Assembly (NCBI GenBank): GCA_016743925.1
Contig: JADGFH010000141.1
Location: forward strand, 1 to 10,661
Source of the DNA: Labilibaculum sp.
GTDB lineage: Bacteria > Bacteroidota > Bacteroidia > Bacteroidales > Marinifilaceae
Direction: 5' to 3'
DNA length: 10,661 nt
The first letter of the stretch is position 1; every line of letters begins with the position of its first letter. The position numbers and the translations under genes are program-made. The notes under the pieces are model-generated. The model saw only the letters and a list, made by a program, of their open reading frames with translations, did no database searches and was not told the origin of the DNA. This document shows positions 1 to 5,680 of this stretch, piece by piece.

Positions 1-1
1 A

Positions 2-103
2 GCTATAGCTCTATTTTGCGGCATTGTATTGGGTCATGCAGGCAAACGATTAATGAATATTGGAATGGGTGGAGCTGTTAAAATCTGGGGGAGAAAAATA
101 TAA
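2..103 (+). CDS. 3' end of an unidentified, probably membrane-associated protein (partial)
   Basis: The frame is open from the left edge and ends at TAA 101-103, giving the last 33 residues of a protein whose start lies outside the window. The visible part has a short hydrophobic, Gly-rich segment (around ALFCGIVLG) followed by a basic Gly/Met-containing tail ending in WGRKI. This would fit the last transmembrane segment and cytoplasmic tail of a membrane protein, but I do not recognise the family. A strong intrinsic terminator follows 30 bases later, which supports a real gene end here. Confidence 0.55.
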   Translation, partial: AIALFCGIVLGHAGKRLMNIGMGGAVKIWGRKI

Positions 104-133
104 GCAATTTATAATTCATCAAATTAAAGATAC

Positions 134-175
134 AAAACAGGACTTTTCAATAATTGGAAAGTCCTGTTTTTATTT
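134..175 (+). terminator. Strong intrinsic terminator of the upstream rightward gene
   Basis: Arms AAAACAGGACTTT (134-146) and AAAGTCCTGTTTT (158-170) are perfectly complementary. The stem can extend inward with one G-U pair to about 17 bp, leaving a 3-base loop at 151-153. A T-rich tract continues to 175. The other strand also has T residues after the stem, so it could work in both directions. Confidence 0.9.
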
Positions 176-271
176 TATCTATTTGCACTTAAATCTGTTG
201 TTTGTAGAACCAAAAACAAATTATAGCAGTTGATCGGAATTAGATTAAAAACCTTAAACCTGAATAATAAC

Positions 272-307
272 ATGAGAGGATTCCAAAAGCTATTAGAATC
301 CTCTCAT
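272..307 (-). terminator. Hairpin terminator of the propeller gene
   Basis: Perfect 12-bp arms ATGAGAGGATTC (272-283) and GAATCCTCTCAT (296-307) flank a 12-base loop. The hairpin lies 25 bases past the stop codon of the leftward gene. The U-tract after the stem on the minus strand is weak (GTTATTATT), so termination may be imperfect. Confidence 0.7.
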
Positions 308-332
308 TACAATAAATTAGTTCTTATTCGAA

Positions 333-1607
333 TTAATTCGTTAAGCTAAACCGCACCAAACGAAGAGGAATATCAGTTTTCTCTTTTGAATATGCTAATG
401 AATAAATATAACCATCATGAAAAACGAATTTGGATGAATTTATTGCAAAATTATAATCATCACATTCAAAACTGCTCGATCCTACAAATGAGCCATTATT
501 CTTGTAAATCCACACATTAAATTTATTGGCACCTTTCTCTTTAGGGAATTCAAAAAACAGCAAGTTGCCATCAGAATCCTTAATCATCTCGGCAAAAACA
601 GGTATCAAAATTGGATTCTTTATTTTTTCGAGATCGGCTTCCATTTCTTTTAATACTTTTTCGACCCCTCTTGCATTCTTTTCAGCATATTCGCCAACGG
701 CAACATCTTCTTTTCTTGCTCTAAAATTTTCAATCGCTTTCTGTTGAATCTCCTTTTGTTCATCCACCGAAATAGAATTTGAAGCCCACTCAATTTGATC
801 TCTTGACTGCAACTTACCATCCAGATTGAATTGTAATATTTCACCTGTAGTAGGAATTGCAATAATCAATTTTTGCCCCACACTAGCAATTTGGGGAGGT
901 TGAATCCCTGTTGATTTACTAAAAGGCATTGTATTAATACCATACATTCCTTGTTTTCCCCATTCCATTGAATAGTTAAACATTTTACATTGTGTTGTAC
1001 CTTTACAGCGATCGGTAAAGTGTTCCCAAATCACCTTCTCTTCATTTGTCTCATAATCAACTATTGCAACAAAATCTCTAAATTTTTCCTTCCAAATCAC
1101 CCAGCCCACTACAGCAATTTTATTGTTAGGCAAAGCAATCATCTCCCTAGTCATATAATCCAACTTAAGCGTTTTGTTATACTTTCCCTCAAAATCGAAA
1201 CAGACCATATTTCCCATATTGTCAAGACCTGAGAAAAAGTTATCATTGATGATCCCGGCAATACTCTTATGCTTCGTCCACTTTTTACCATCTTTGCCAG
1301 TAATACCAAATTCTTTCTCAAATTTTCCATTAGGTGAAAATTTAGTAAAGAAATTGCGGTAGGCATTATTAACTACAACAGATCCATCTGGCATTATTTT
1401 TAAGGATTTTCTTTGACCAATTGCTTTACCATACAAGGTATCTGTGTAGGTTTCAAAAACCTTATCCCAATCATTTCCTTGTGCAAATTCATTATCTGGA
1501 ATTAGTTTTACATTACCATTCTTATAAATATCGACTAAAGATTGAGCCGAAGTAGAGCTTGCAATAAATGCAAGCAATAACACTAATGCTAAATTTCTCA
1601 TAATCAT
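333..1607 (-). CDS. Secreted six-bladed beta-propeller-like protein
   Basis: A 424-residue protein with a Sec signal peptide: MIMRN, a hydrophobic core, then SSTSA-Q, with likely cleavage after residue 21. No lipobox cysteine is present, so it is probably periplasmic or exported rather than a lipoprotein. Repeated short strands with Asp/Asn-Gly turns (MPDGSVVVN, SPNGKFEKEFG, DNMGNMVCFDFEGK, LPNNKIAVVG, NLDGKLQS, DSDGNLLFF) are the pattern of the Bacteroidota six-bladed propeller proteins. A highly charged, probably helical insertion (about residues 280-330) interrupts the propeller between blades. No catalytic motif is evident and the ligand is unknown. It lies 42 bases downstream of the anti-sigma gene, in the same direction, so it is probably co-transcribed and may take part in the signal sensed by that pair. 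Two in-frame ATGs (1607 and 1601) can serve as start; either gives a good signal peptide. Confidence 0.8.
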   Translation of the reverse strand: MIMRNLALVLLLAFIASSTSAQSLVDIYKNGNVKLIPDNEFAQGNDWDKVFETYTDTLYGKAIGQRKSLKIMPDGSVVVNNAYRNFFTKFSPNGKFEKEFGITGKDGKKWTKHKSIAGIINDNFFSGLDNMGNMVCFDFEGKYNKTLKLDYMTREMIALPNNKIAVVGWVIWKEKFRDFVAIVDYETNEEKVIWEHFTDRCKGTTQCKMFNYSMEWGKQGMYGINTMPFSKSTGIQPPQIASVGQKLIIAIPTTGEILQFNLDGKLQSRDQIEWASNSISVDEQKEIQQKAIENFRARKEDVAVGEYAEKNARGVEKVLKEMEADLEKIKNPILIPVFAEMIKDSDGNLLFFEFPKEKGANKFNVWIYKNNGSFVGSSSFECDDYNFAINSSKFVFHDGYIYSLAYSKEKTDIPLRLVRFSLTN

Positions 1608-1629
1608 ATTATTAAATTAAACATTTTGC

Positions 1630-1648
1630 ATACCGGTACGTCACAAAA
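1630..1648 (-). promoter_or_regulatory. Possible shared motif upstream of the propeller gene
   Basis: On the minus strand this reads TTTTGTGAC-N6-GTAT. The matching arrangement TTTTGTCAC-N6-GTAT occurs upstream of the ECF sigma gene. It sits between the anti-sigma stop and the propeller start and overlaps the 8-bp palindrome TACCGGTA (1631-1638). It could be a sigma-factor recognition element or a regulator site. Two instances in an AT-rich region are weak evidence. Confidence 0.25.
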
Positions 1649-1649
1649 T

Positions 1650-2087
1650 TTACTCCTCAATTATCTTTCCGTTCTCATTAAAAAATTCAAAATCCATCTC
1701 TTGATCAGTAATCGGTAAGTTTGCATCGTATTCAGATTCAAACTGGTAACGAATTATTCTCTCACAGTTCACATTTTTTCCCTGAAACATCTGAATACCA
1801 ACAAAAATTAAAATAACAGCCGCTGCAGACATATCGTAATACAACTTCCTAACAATACCTCTTTTATGCTCTTTTCTTGGCGTAATTTTAAATTCTGGTA
1901 TTTTAATATTTTCATCAACCAAATTACCAATTAGCTCTTTAATTTTTGATGTAATTTTTACTTGACGATTCAATTTCTCTTCACAATTTTCACAGTTTTT
2001 TATATGATTTTGCAAAGAAAAATTTCCTACAACATCAAGCTCCCCATCTATATATCTCTGAATTAATTCTTCATTAATACAACTCAT
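1650..2087 (-). CDS. Transmembrane anti-sigma factor with zinc-finger-like N terminus
   Basis: A 145-residue protein. The N-terminal cytoplasmic part carries H28-x3-C32-x2-C35 (HIKNCENC), the core of the zinc-associated anti-sigma (ZAS) domain, preceded by the usual LIQRYIDGEL helix. A single hydrophobic segment at about residues 86-101 (SAAAVILIFVGIQMF) would cross the inner membrane. The remaining roughly 42 residues are acidic and periplasmic. There is no FecR/STN-like sensor domain, so signal reception must use this short tail or a partner protein. By family it would hold the adjacent ECF sigma factor inactive until a signal arrives. The start codon lies inside the end of the sigma gene (14-base overlap), which indicates translational coupling and balanced production of the two proteins. 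Confidence 0.85.
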   Translation of the reverse strand: MSCINEELIQRYIDGELDVVGNFSLQNHIKNCENCEEKLNRQVKITSKIKELIGNLVDENIKIPEFKITPRKEHKRGIVRKLYYDMSAAAVILIFVGIQMFQGKNVNCERIIRYQFESEYDANLPITDQEMDFEFFNENGKIIEE

Positions 2088-2559
2088 AATGCTTGTTCTT
2101 TAATTCCAATTGAATTTTTTTTAATGCTCGCGAAAGCGTTTTACCTACTGATGAAAATTTAATTCCGGTAGTCTCTGCCAATTCTTTATAAGATAACCCC
2201 TCGCTATATAAAACAACTAAAAACTTCTCCTCAGCCTTTAATTTTGACAAAGCATTTTGAATTTCCTTGTGTAAATCATTTTCATCCAATACATTTTCAT
2301 CTTTTAAACAATCTTCAAAAGCATCAATTGTCTGAAATCTATTTTTATTTTTTAAATAATCGATACACTTATTATATGTTGCTCGATACAGCCAGCTTTT
2401 AGGATATTGAATTACTTTTCCTTCCACCATTTTCTCATGTAGATAAATGAATATCTCCTGAATAATGTCGGCAACTGTATCTTCGTCTCGTATTAATTTT
2501 TGAGCTACCCGATAAACAGTTTGATAATTCTCTTTGTATATGTTTTGAAATGTATCCAA
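2074..2559 (-). CDS. ECF-type RNA polymerase sigma factor
   Basis: A 161-residue sigma-70 family protein with the two ECF domains. Region 2 spans about residues 5-72, with the core-binding helix DIIQEIFIYLHE and SWLYRATYNKCIDYLKN. Region 4 spans about residues 104-152 (LKAEEKFLVVLYSEGLSYKELAETTG followed by a recognition helix, SSVGKTLSRALKK). By family it would redirect RNA polymerase to a small set of promoters when freed from its anti-sigma partner, encoded just downstream with a 14-base overlap. The start appears to be TTG at 2559: the frame has a stop (TAG) shortly upstream with no ATG between, and the first internal Met (about residue 44) is inside region 2. It is divergent from the membrane-protein gene at 2685, with a shared AT-rich intergenic region. 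Confidence 0.92.
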   Translation of the reverse strand: MDTFQNIYKENYQTVYRVAQKLIRDEDTVADIIQEIFIYLHEKMVEGKVIQYPKSWLYRATYNKCIDYLKNKNRFQTIDAFEDCLKDENVLDENDLHKEIQNALSKLKAEEKFLVVLYSEGLSYKELAETTGIKFSSVGKTLSRALKKIQLELKNKHYELY

Positions 2560-2588
2560 TGAACTAAGTTTATAGTTAGTCTATTAAA

Positions 2589-2607
2589 ATACTCTTTTGT
2601 GACAAAA
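2589..2607 (-). promoter_or_regulatory. Palindrome and possible promoter motif upstream of the sigma gene
   Basis: A perfect inverted repeat, TTTTGT-G-ACAAAA (2595-2607), lies in the divergent intergenic region. Read on the minus strand, the segment is TTTTGTCAC-N6-GTAT, the same arrangement as at 1630-1648 before the propeller gene. It may be an autoregulatory element of the sigma/anti-sigma operon. The base composition makes chance similarity possible. Confidence 0.3.
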
Positions 2608-2659
2608 CTTTCTATTTTTTTTTCATTTATTAAGTTTATTCAAATTTTTCCATTACTTT

Positions 2660-2682
2660 TACTTTGAACTACAAAGTACTTT
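2660..2682 (+). promoter_or_regulatory. Operator-like composite palindrome, copy 1
   Basis: Arms TACTTTG (2660-2666) and CAAAGTA (2672-2678) are a perfect 7-bp inverted repeat with a 5-base spacer. A further half-site follows directly, so the whole reads ACTTTG-N5-CAAAGTACTTT and ends two bases before the ATG at 2685. The same composite occurs before creD. The left arm lies in TTACTTTG, one mismatch from the Bacteroidota -7 consensus TAnnTTTG, so a bound protein would cover the promoter and start site. I infer that the winged-helix protein encoded two positions downstream is the ligand. Confidence 0.6.
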
Positions 2683-2684
2683 CC

Positions 2685-3302
2685 ATGAATCAAGAAAAAT
2701 ACATAGAGGATTTAAAAGAAATAAAGCAGATGATGGATCGATCGTCTCGTTTCATCTCTTTAAGTGGGTTATCTGGCGTAGCTGCTGGTGTTTTTGCTCT
2801 TATTGGAGCTTATTTTGCATGGCAAATACTCTATTCGAATTTCGACTACCAAGCTTACGATCGTATTCTCCTTACTACTGAACAATTAACACAGTTGGTA
2901 GCAATTGGATTGGGAACCTTAATCCTATCCTTAGGTTCGGGAATCCTATTTACGATATTAAAAACCAGAAAGATCAAGCAAAACATTTGGGATTCTCAAA
3001 CCAAAAGATTACTAATCAACCTATTTATTCCACTCTTAACTGGTGGTATTTTTTGTTTCTTACTTATACTAAAAGGATACATTGGCTTAGCTGCCCCTGT
3101 CACTTTACTTTTTTACGGTCTTGCGCTAGTAAATGCAAGTAAATACACCTTAACCGAAGTTCGTAGCTTGGGAATTCTGGAAATTGTATTAGGTTTGTTG
3201 GCCACTTATTTTATTGGATACGGTTTACTGTTTTGGAGTATCGGATTTGGCCTACTTCATGTTATTTATGGTATAATTATGGAACTGAAATACAAGTCGT
3301 GA
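2685..3302 (+). CDS. Six-TM integral membrane protein of the winged-helix/CreD operon
   Basis: A 205-residue protein. The first 22 residues are a charged amphipathic helix (MNQEKYIEDLKEIKQMMDRSS), followed by six predicted membrane segments at about 25-48, 68-92, 109-129, 133-151, 161-178 and 179-198. It has no recognisable catalytic motif. Proteins of this shape are often encoded immediately before an HTH_34-type regulator in Bacteroidota; their function is unknown to me. I place the start at ATG 2685. A longer reading from TTG 2664 is unlikely because that codon lies inside the palindromic operator. The stop codon overlaps the GTG start of the next gene as GTGA, so the two are translationally coupled and this protein may modulate or sense for the regulator. 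Confidence 0.8.
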   Translation: MNQEKYIEDLKEIKQMMDRSSRFISLSGLSGVAAGVFALIGAYFAWQILYSNFDYQAYDRILLTTEQLTQLVAIGLGTLILSLGSGILFTILKTRKIKQNIWDSQTKRLLINLFIPLLTGGIFCFLLILKGYIGLAAPVTLLFYGLALVNASKYTLTEVRSLGILEIVLGLLATYFIGYGLLFWSIGFGLLHVIYGIIMELKYKS

Positions 3303-3589
3303 AAGAACTACTCAAAAATTTGAACAAAGCATTCGAGAACCGAATTCGACTGGGTATTATGTCGGCTTTGGTGGTGAACGACTACCTTGATTTTAATGCC
3401 CTTAAAAATCTATTAGGGGTTACAGATGGAAATTTAGCGAGCCATTTAAAGTCGCTCGAAAAAAGCGAATACATTCGCGTGCAAAAAGAATTCTTAGATC
3501 GAAAACCAAATACGAAATATTCTGCCTCTACAGAAGGTAAGTTAGCCTTTGTTAAACACATAAAAGCCATAGAGCAATTGCTTAAATAA
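3299..3589 (+). CDS. Winged-helix transcriptional regulator (HTH_34 type)
   Basis: A 96-residue protein that is nearly all DNA-binding domain. It opens with LNKAFENRIRLGIMSAL, followed by a recognition helix around TDGNLASHLKSLEKSEYI (residues 42-59) and a wing (RVQKEFLDRKPNTKYSAS, 60-77) ending in TEGKLAF. This is characteristic of the short MarR/ArsR-like winged-helix proteins grouped under HTH_34. The start is GTG 3299, which overlaps the preceding TGA as GTGA and gives the usual family length. Upstream in-frame codons lie inside the previous gene and add unrelated sequence. The protein lacks an obvious ligand domain, so signalling may come from the coupled membrane protein. It probably acts as a dimer on the two ACTTTG-N5-CAAAGT palindromes flanking this gene pair, making it an autorepressor that also controls creD. 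That target assignment is inference. Confidence 0.9.
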   Translation: MKELLKNLNKAFENRIRLGIMSALVVNDYLDFNALKNLLGVTDGNLASHLKSLEKSEYIRVQKEFLDRKPNTKYSASTEGKLAFVKHIKAIEQLLK

Positions 3590-3605
3590 TTTTTTTTCAT
3601 TCTTC

Positions 3606-3627
3606 ACTTTGTATTTCAAAGTACTTT
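3606..3627 (+). promoter_or_regulatory. Operator-like composite palindrome, copy 2 (before creD)
   Basis: ACTTTG (3606-3611), a 5-base spacer, then CAAAGTACTTT (3617-3627): the same composite as at 2661-2682 but with a different spacer (TATTT instead of AACTA). It ends 14 bases before the creD ATG at 3642. The left arm is part of TCACTTTG, one mismatch from the Bacteroidota -7 element. A possible upstream TTG (3578-3580) is spaced slightly too far (23 bases). This suggests a second, separately controlled promoter for creD and the genes behind it. Confidence 0.6.
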
Positions 3628-3641
3628 TAAAACAACAAAAT

Positions 3642-4997
3642 ATGAACGATCAACAATCCACATTAGAAAAAGTAAACGGCTGGATCAAAAATTCAGTAGG
3701 TCTTAAATTAATCACGATTACCATATTAATGCTTCTTTTGCTAATTCCTGCGAGCATGATTAAGTCCATTATCAGCGAAAGAGAAAATCTGAATCAATCG
3801 GTACTGAACGAGGTGAGTCGGAAATGGGCAGGCAAACAACAAATTAACGGTCCGGTGTTATGCATTCCTTTGGTTTACGAATATGCAATTGAAGACGAAA
3901 AGGCAGGCACAAAAACAATTACCAAAACCAAACACCTCTATTTATTGCCTGAACAATTATCGATTAATGGCAAAATAGAACCTGAAAAATTAAAAAGAGG
4001 AATTTATGAGGTGGTCGTTTACCGAAGTGCTTTAAACATATCAGGGAATTACAAGTTGAATTTAAAGATTGATCCTGAAGGATTAAAAGAGATTAAATAC
4101 GACAAAGCCTTCTTAACCGTGGGCATCTCGGATCTTAGAGGAATCGAAGATGAAATTGTATTGAATTGGGGAAAACAAAAATTAGACATACAGCCAGGTT
4201 CTAAACTAAGCGACATGATTAGCTCAGGTGTAAGTATCGATTTACCTAATGTTAAAGAACAAGTTGATCAAAGCATTGACTTTTCTTTCCAATTGAACTT
4301 ACAAGGCAGTCAGAATCTTTCCTTTATTCCAATAGGAAGCACAACTGAGGTTGATTTACAATCAAGCTGGTCGTCGCCTAGTTTTAATGGAAATTTTATT
4401 CCAGACACCCGAGAAGTTAGTGATTCAGGCTTTACGGCCAATTGGAAAATATTACAACTGAATCGAAATTACCCGCAAACTTGGGTCGGTAAAAACATGC
4501 ACAAAGCAATGCAATATTCTGCCTTAGGAGTCGATTTAATTATGCCTTTAGACGATTATCAAAAATCGATGCGTTCGGCCAAATATGCAGCCATGACCAT
4601 TGCACTTATTTTTCTGATCTTCTTTTTGGTTGAAATTCTAAATGGTCGTAAAATCCATCCTTTTCAATACGCACTTGTAGGTTTGGCATTATGTCTTTTT
4701 TACATTTTACTAATCTCTATTTCGGAGCATTCCAATTTCAACATCGCCTATTTAATTTCAGCTAGCCTTACCTCGCTCATGATTTTGGTTTATGCCAAAA
4801 GCATATTCAAATCGAATAAGTTTACGGGCATATTAAGCGCTACTGTACTTGGTATCTATGGCTTTTTATTTGTCACCCTTCAATTGGCCGATTACGCCTT
4901 ACTAATGGGAAGTATTGGTTTAGCACTGATATTGGGAATCACGATGTACTTTACCCGTAACATCAACTGGTACAAATTGAATATGGAAACAGAATAA
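3642..4997 (+). CDS. creD: CreD-family inner membrane protein
   Basis: A 451-residue protein, about the length of Escherichia coli CreD. It has one N-terminal membrane segment (about residues 20-40, LKLITITILMLLLLIPASMI), then the family hallmark region SERENLNQSVLNEVSRKW, Q-x-x-NGPVLCIP. A large beta-rich periplasmic domain follows, up to about residue 305. Five more membrane segments make up the C-terminal third, beginning at YAAMTIALIFLIFFLVEIL. CreD is linked in Proteobacteria to envelope integrity, colicin E2 tolerance and beta-lactam response under CreBC. Here no CreBC is visible, and the adjacent winged-helix gene is the likely regulator. I use ATG 3642; the alternative TTG 3609 falls within the operator. 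Molecular activity of the family is not known. Confidence 0.92.
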   Translation: MNDQQSTLEKVNGWIKNSVGLKLITITILMLLLLIPASMIKSIISERENLNQSVLNEVSRKWAGKQQINGPVLCIPLVYEYAIEDEKAGTKTITKTKHLYLLPEQLSINGKIEPEKLKRGIYEVVVYRSALNISGNYKLNLKIDPEGLKEIKYDKAFLTVGISDLRGIEDEIVLNWGKQKLDIQPGSKLSDMISSGVSIDLPNVKEQVDQSIDFSFQLNLQGSQNLSFIPIGSTTEVDLQSSWSSPSFNGNFIPDTREVSDSGFTANWKILQLNRNYPQTWVGKNMHKAMQYSALGVDLIMPLDDYQKSMRSAKYAAMTIALIFLIFFLVEILNGRKIHPFQYALVGLALCLFYILLISISEHSNFNIAYLISASLTSLMILVYAKSIFKSNKFTGILSATVLGIYGFLFVTLQLADYALLMGSIGLALILGITMYFTRNINWYKLNMETE

Positions 4998-5007
4998 ATA
5001 GATACTT

Positions 5008-5127
5008 ATGAAAATCCAACTGTCCATAATTCCTCTCCCCTCTGCTCGCAAATACTGCTATTTCTATATTTTCAGTGTAGAAATAGGCAAATGGTATTGG
5101 GATTATGGCTTTGGACTAAGGTTTTAA
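5008..5127 (+). CDS. Possible 39-residue aromatic-rich microprotein between creD and xrtK
   Basis: An ATG at 5008 opens a 39-codon frame that ends at TAA 5125-5127. It fits in the gap: 10 bases after the creD stop and 19 bases before the xrtK start, on the same strand. The product begins MKIQLSIIPLPSARK and continues with a run dense in Tyr, Phe and Trp (for example YCYFYIF, KWYWDYGFG), ending in GLRF. It has no signal peptide or clear membrane segment; the alternation of aromatic and small or polar residues is beta-strand-like. I do not recognise it. It could be a true small gene, a degraded C-terminal fragment of a beta-barrel protein, or a chance frame in leader sequence. Confidence 0.45.
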   Translation: MKIQLSIIPLPSARKYCYFYIFSVEIGKWYWDYGFGLRF

Positions 5128-5146
5128 CCATTGAACTTTATACACG

Positions 5147-5680
5147 ATGACAAAAAATAAAAATCTAATTTATTATCTCCTGCTAATAGGAATATTTCTT
5201 CTTTTTAAAATCTGGTTCATTTATGCCGACAATAACAGTTTGGCTTTTATTCTGAAACCAACGAGCAAACTTGTTGGTTTGGTGACCGGTTCTTCTTCTA
5301 TCTACCTTGATGAAAGTGGTTATTATTTTCAGGATACCAACATCATCATAGATAAATCGTGCTCAGGATTTAATTTTTGGTTATTGTGTTACACCATGCT
5401 ATTCTTTTTAGTGTTAGAATCATTACAAAAGAATTTACATAAACTCCTAGCCATTCCAGCAGTTATACTCGTTGCCTATATTTTAACAATATTGGTAAGT
5501 ACCTCCCGAATTTTTGTAAGTCTTACGATACAAAATTTACTAATCAGCTTTTTACAAATCGAACAACACATCATTCATGAAGCAATTGGCATGATAACCA
5601 ATTTAACCTTCTTAATCCTATTCTTCTTCACGGCAAAAAAATATTTTACAAAACTTGAATTAAATGAACAACTTACTTAA
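5147..5680 (+). CDS. xrtK: Exosortase K (XrtK)
   Basis: A 177-residue polytopic membrane protein with about five hydrophobic segments (roughly 8-26, 72-90, 98-121, 122-138, 146-162). The exosortase catalytic triad is visible in order: Cys72 in DKSCSGFNFW, Arg121 in STSRIFVSL and His144 in HEAIGM. By family, exosortases recognise a C-terminal tripartite signal (short motif, membrane helix, basic end) on exported proteins and cleave or transfer them at the membrane surface. The short length and the partner encoded immediately downstream identify the K subtype, which is paired with MSEP-CTERM proteins. The next gene begins inside the end of this one (17-base overlap), so enzyme and presumed substrate are translationally coupled. 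No polysaccharide or EPS gene cluster, usual for other exosortase types, is present in the window. Confidence 0.9.
   Translation: MTKNKNLIYYLLLIGIFLLFKIWFIYADNNSLAFILKPTSKLVGLVTGSSSIYLDESGYYFQDTNIIIDKSCSGFNFWLLCYTMLFFLVLESLQKNLHKLLAIPAVILVAYILTILVSTSRIFVSLTIQNLLISFLQIEQHIIHEAIGMITNLTFLILFFFTAKKYFTKLELNEQLT

Noticed and set aside
526..1362. Several plus-strand frames opposite the propeller gene
   Set aside because: Their composition is that of antisense shadows, and the propeller gene with signal peptide and repeats explains the region.
1631..1638. Palindrome TACCGGTA between the anti-sigma and propeller genes
   Set aside because: An 8-bp palindrome alone is not significant; it is mentioned only as part of the shared motif.
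2664..2684. TTG start at 2664 extending the membrane protein by seven residues
   Set aside because: The codon lies inside the palindromic operator, and ATG 2685 gives a natural amphipathic N terminus.
3233..3298. Upstream extension of the winged-helix protein
   Set aside because: It reads out-of-frame sequence of the preceding membrane-protein gene and adds residues foreign to the family; GTG 3299 gives the usual length.
3609..3641. TTG start at 3609 extending CreD by eleven residues
   Set aside because: It also falls in the operator copy. The added residues mirror the palindrome (YFKVL, compare NYKVL at the first copy), which explains the similar reading; ATG 3642 is better placed.
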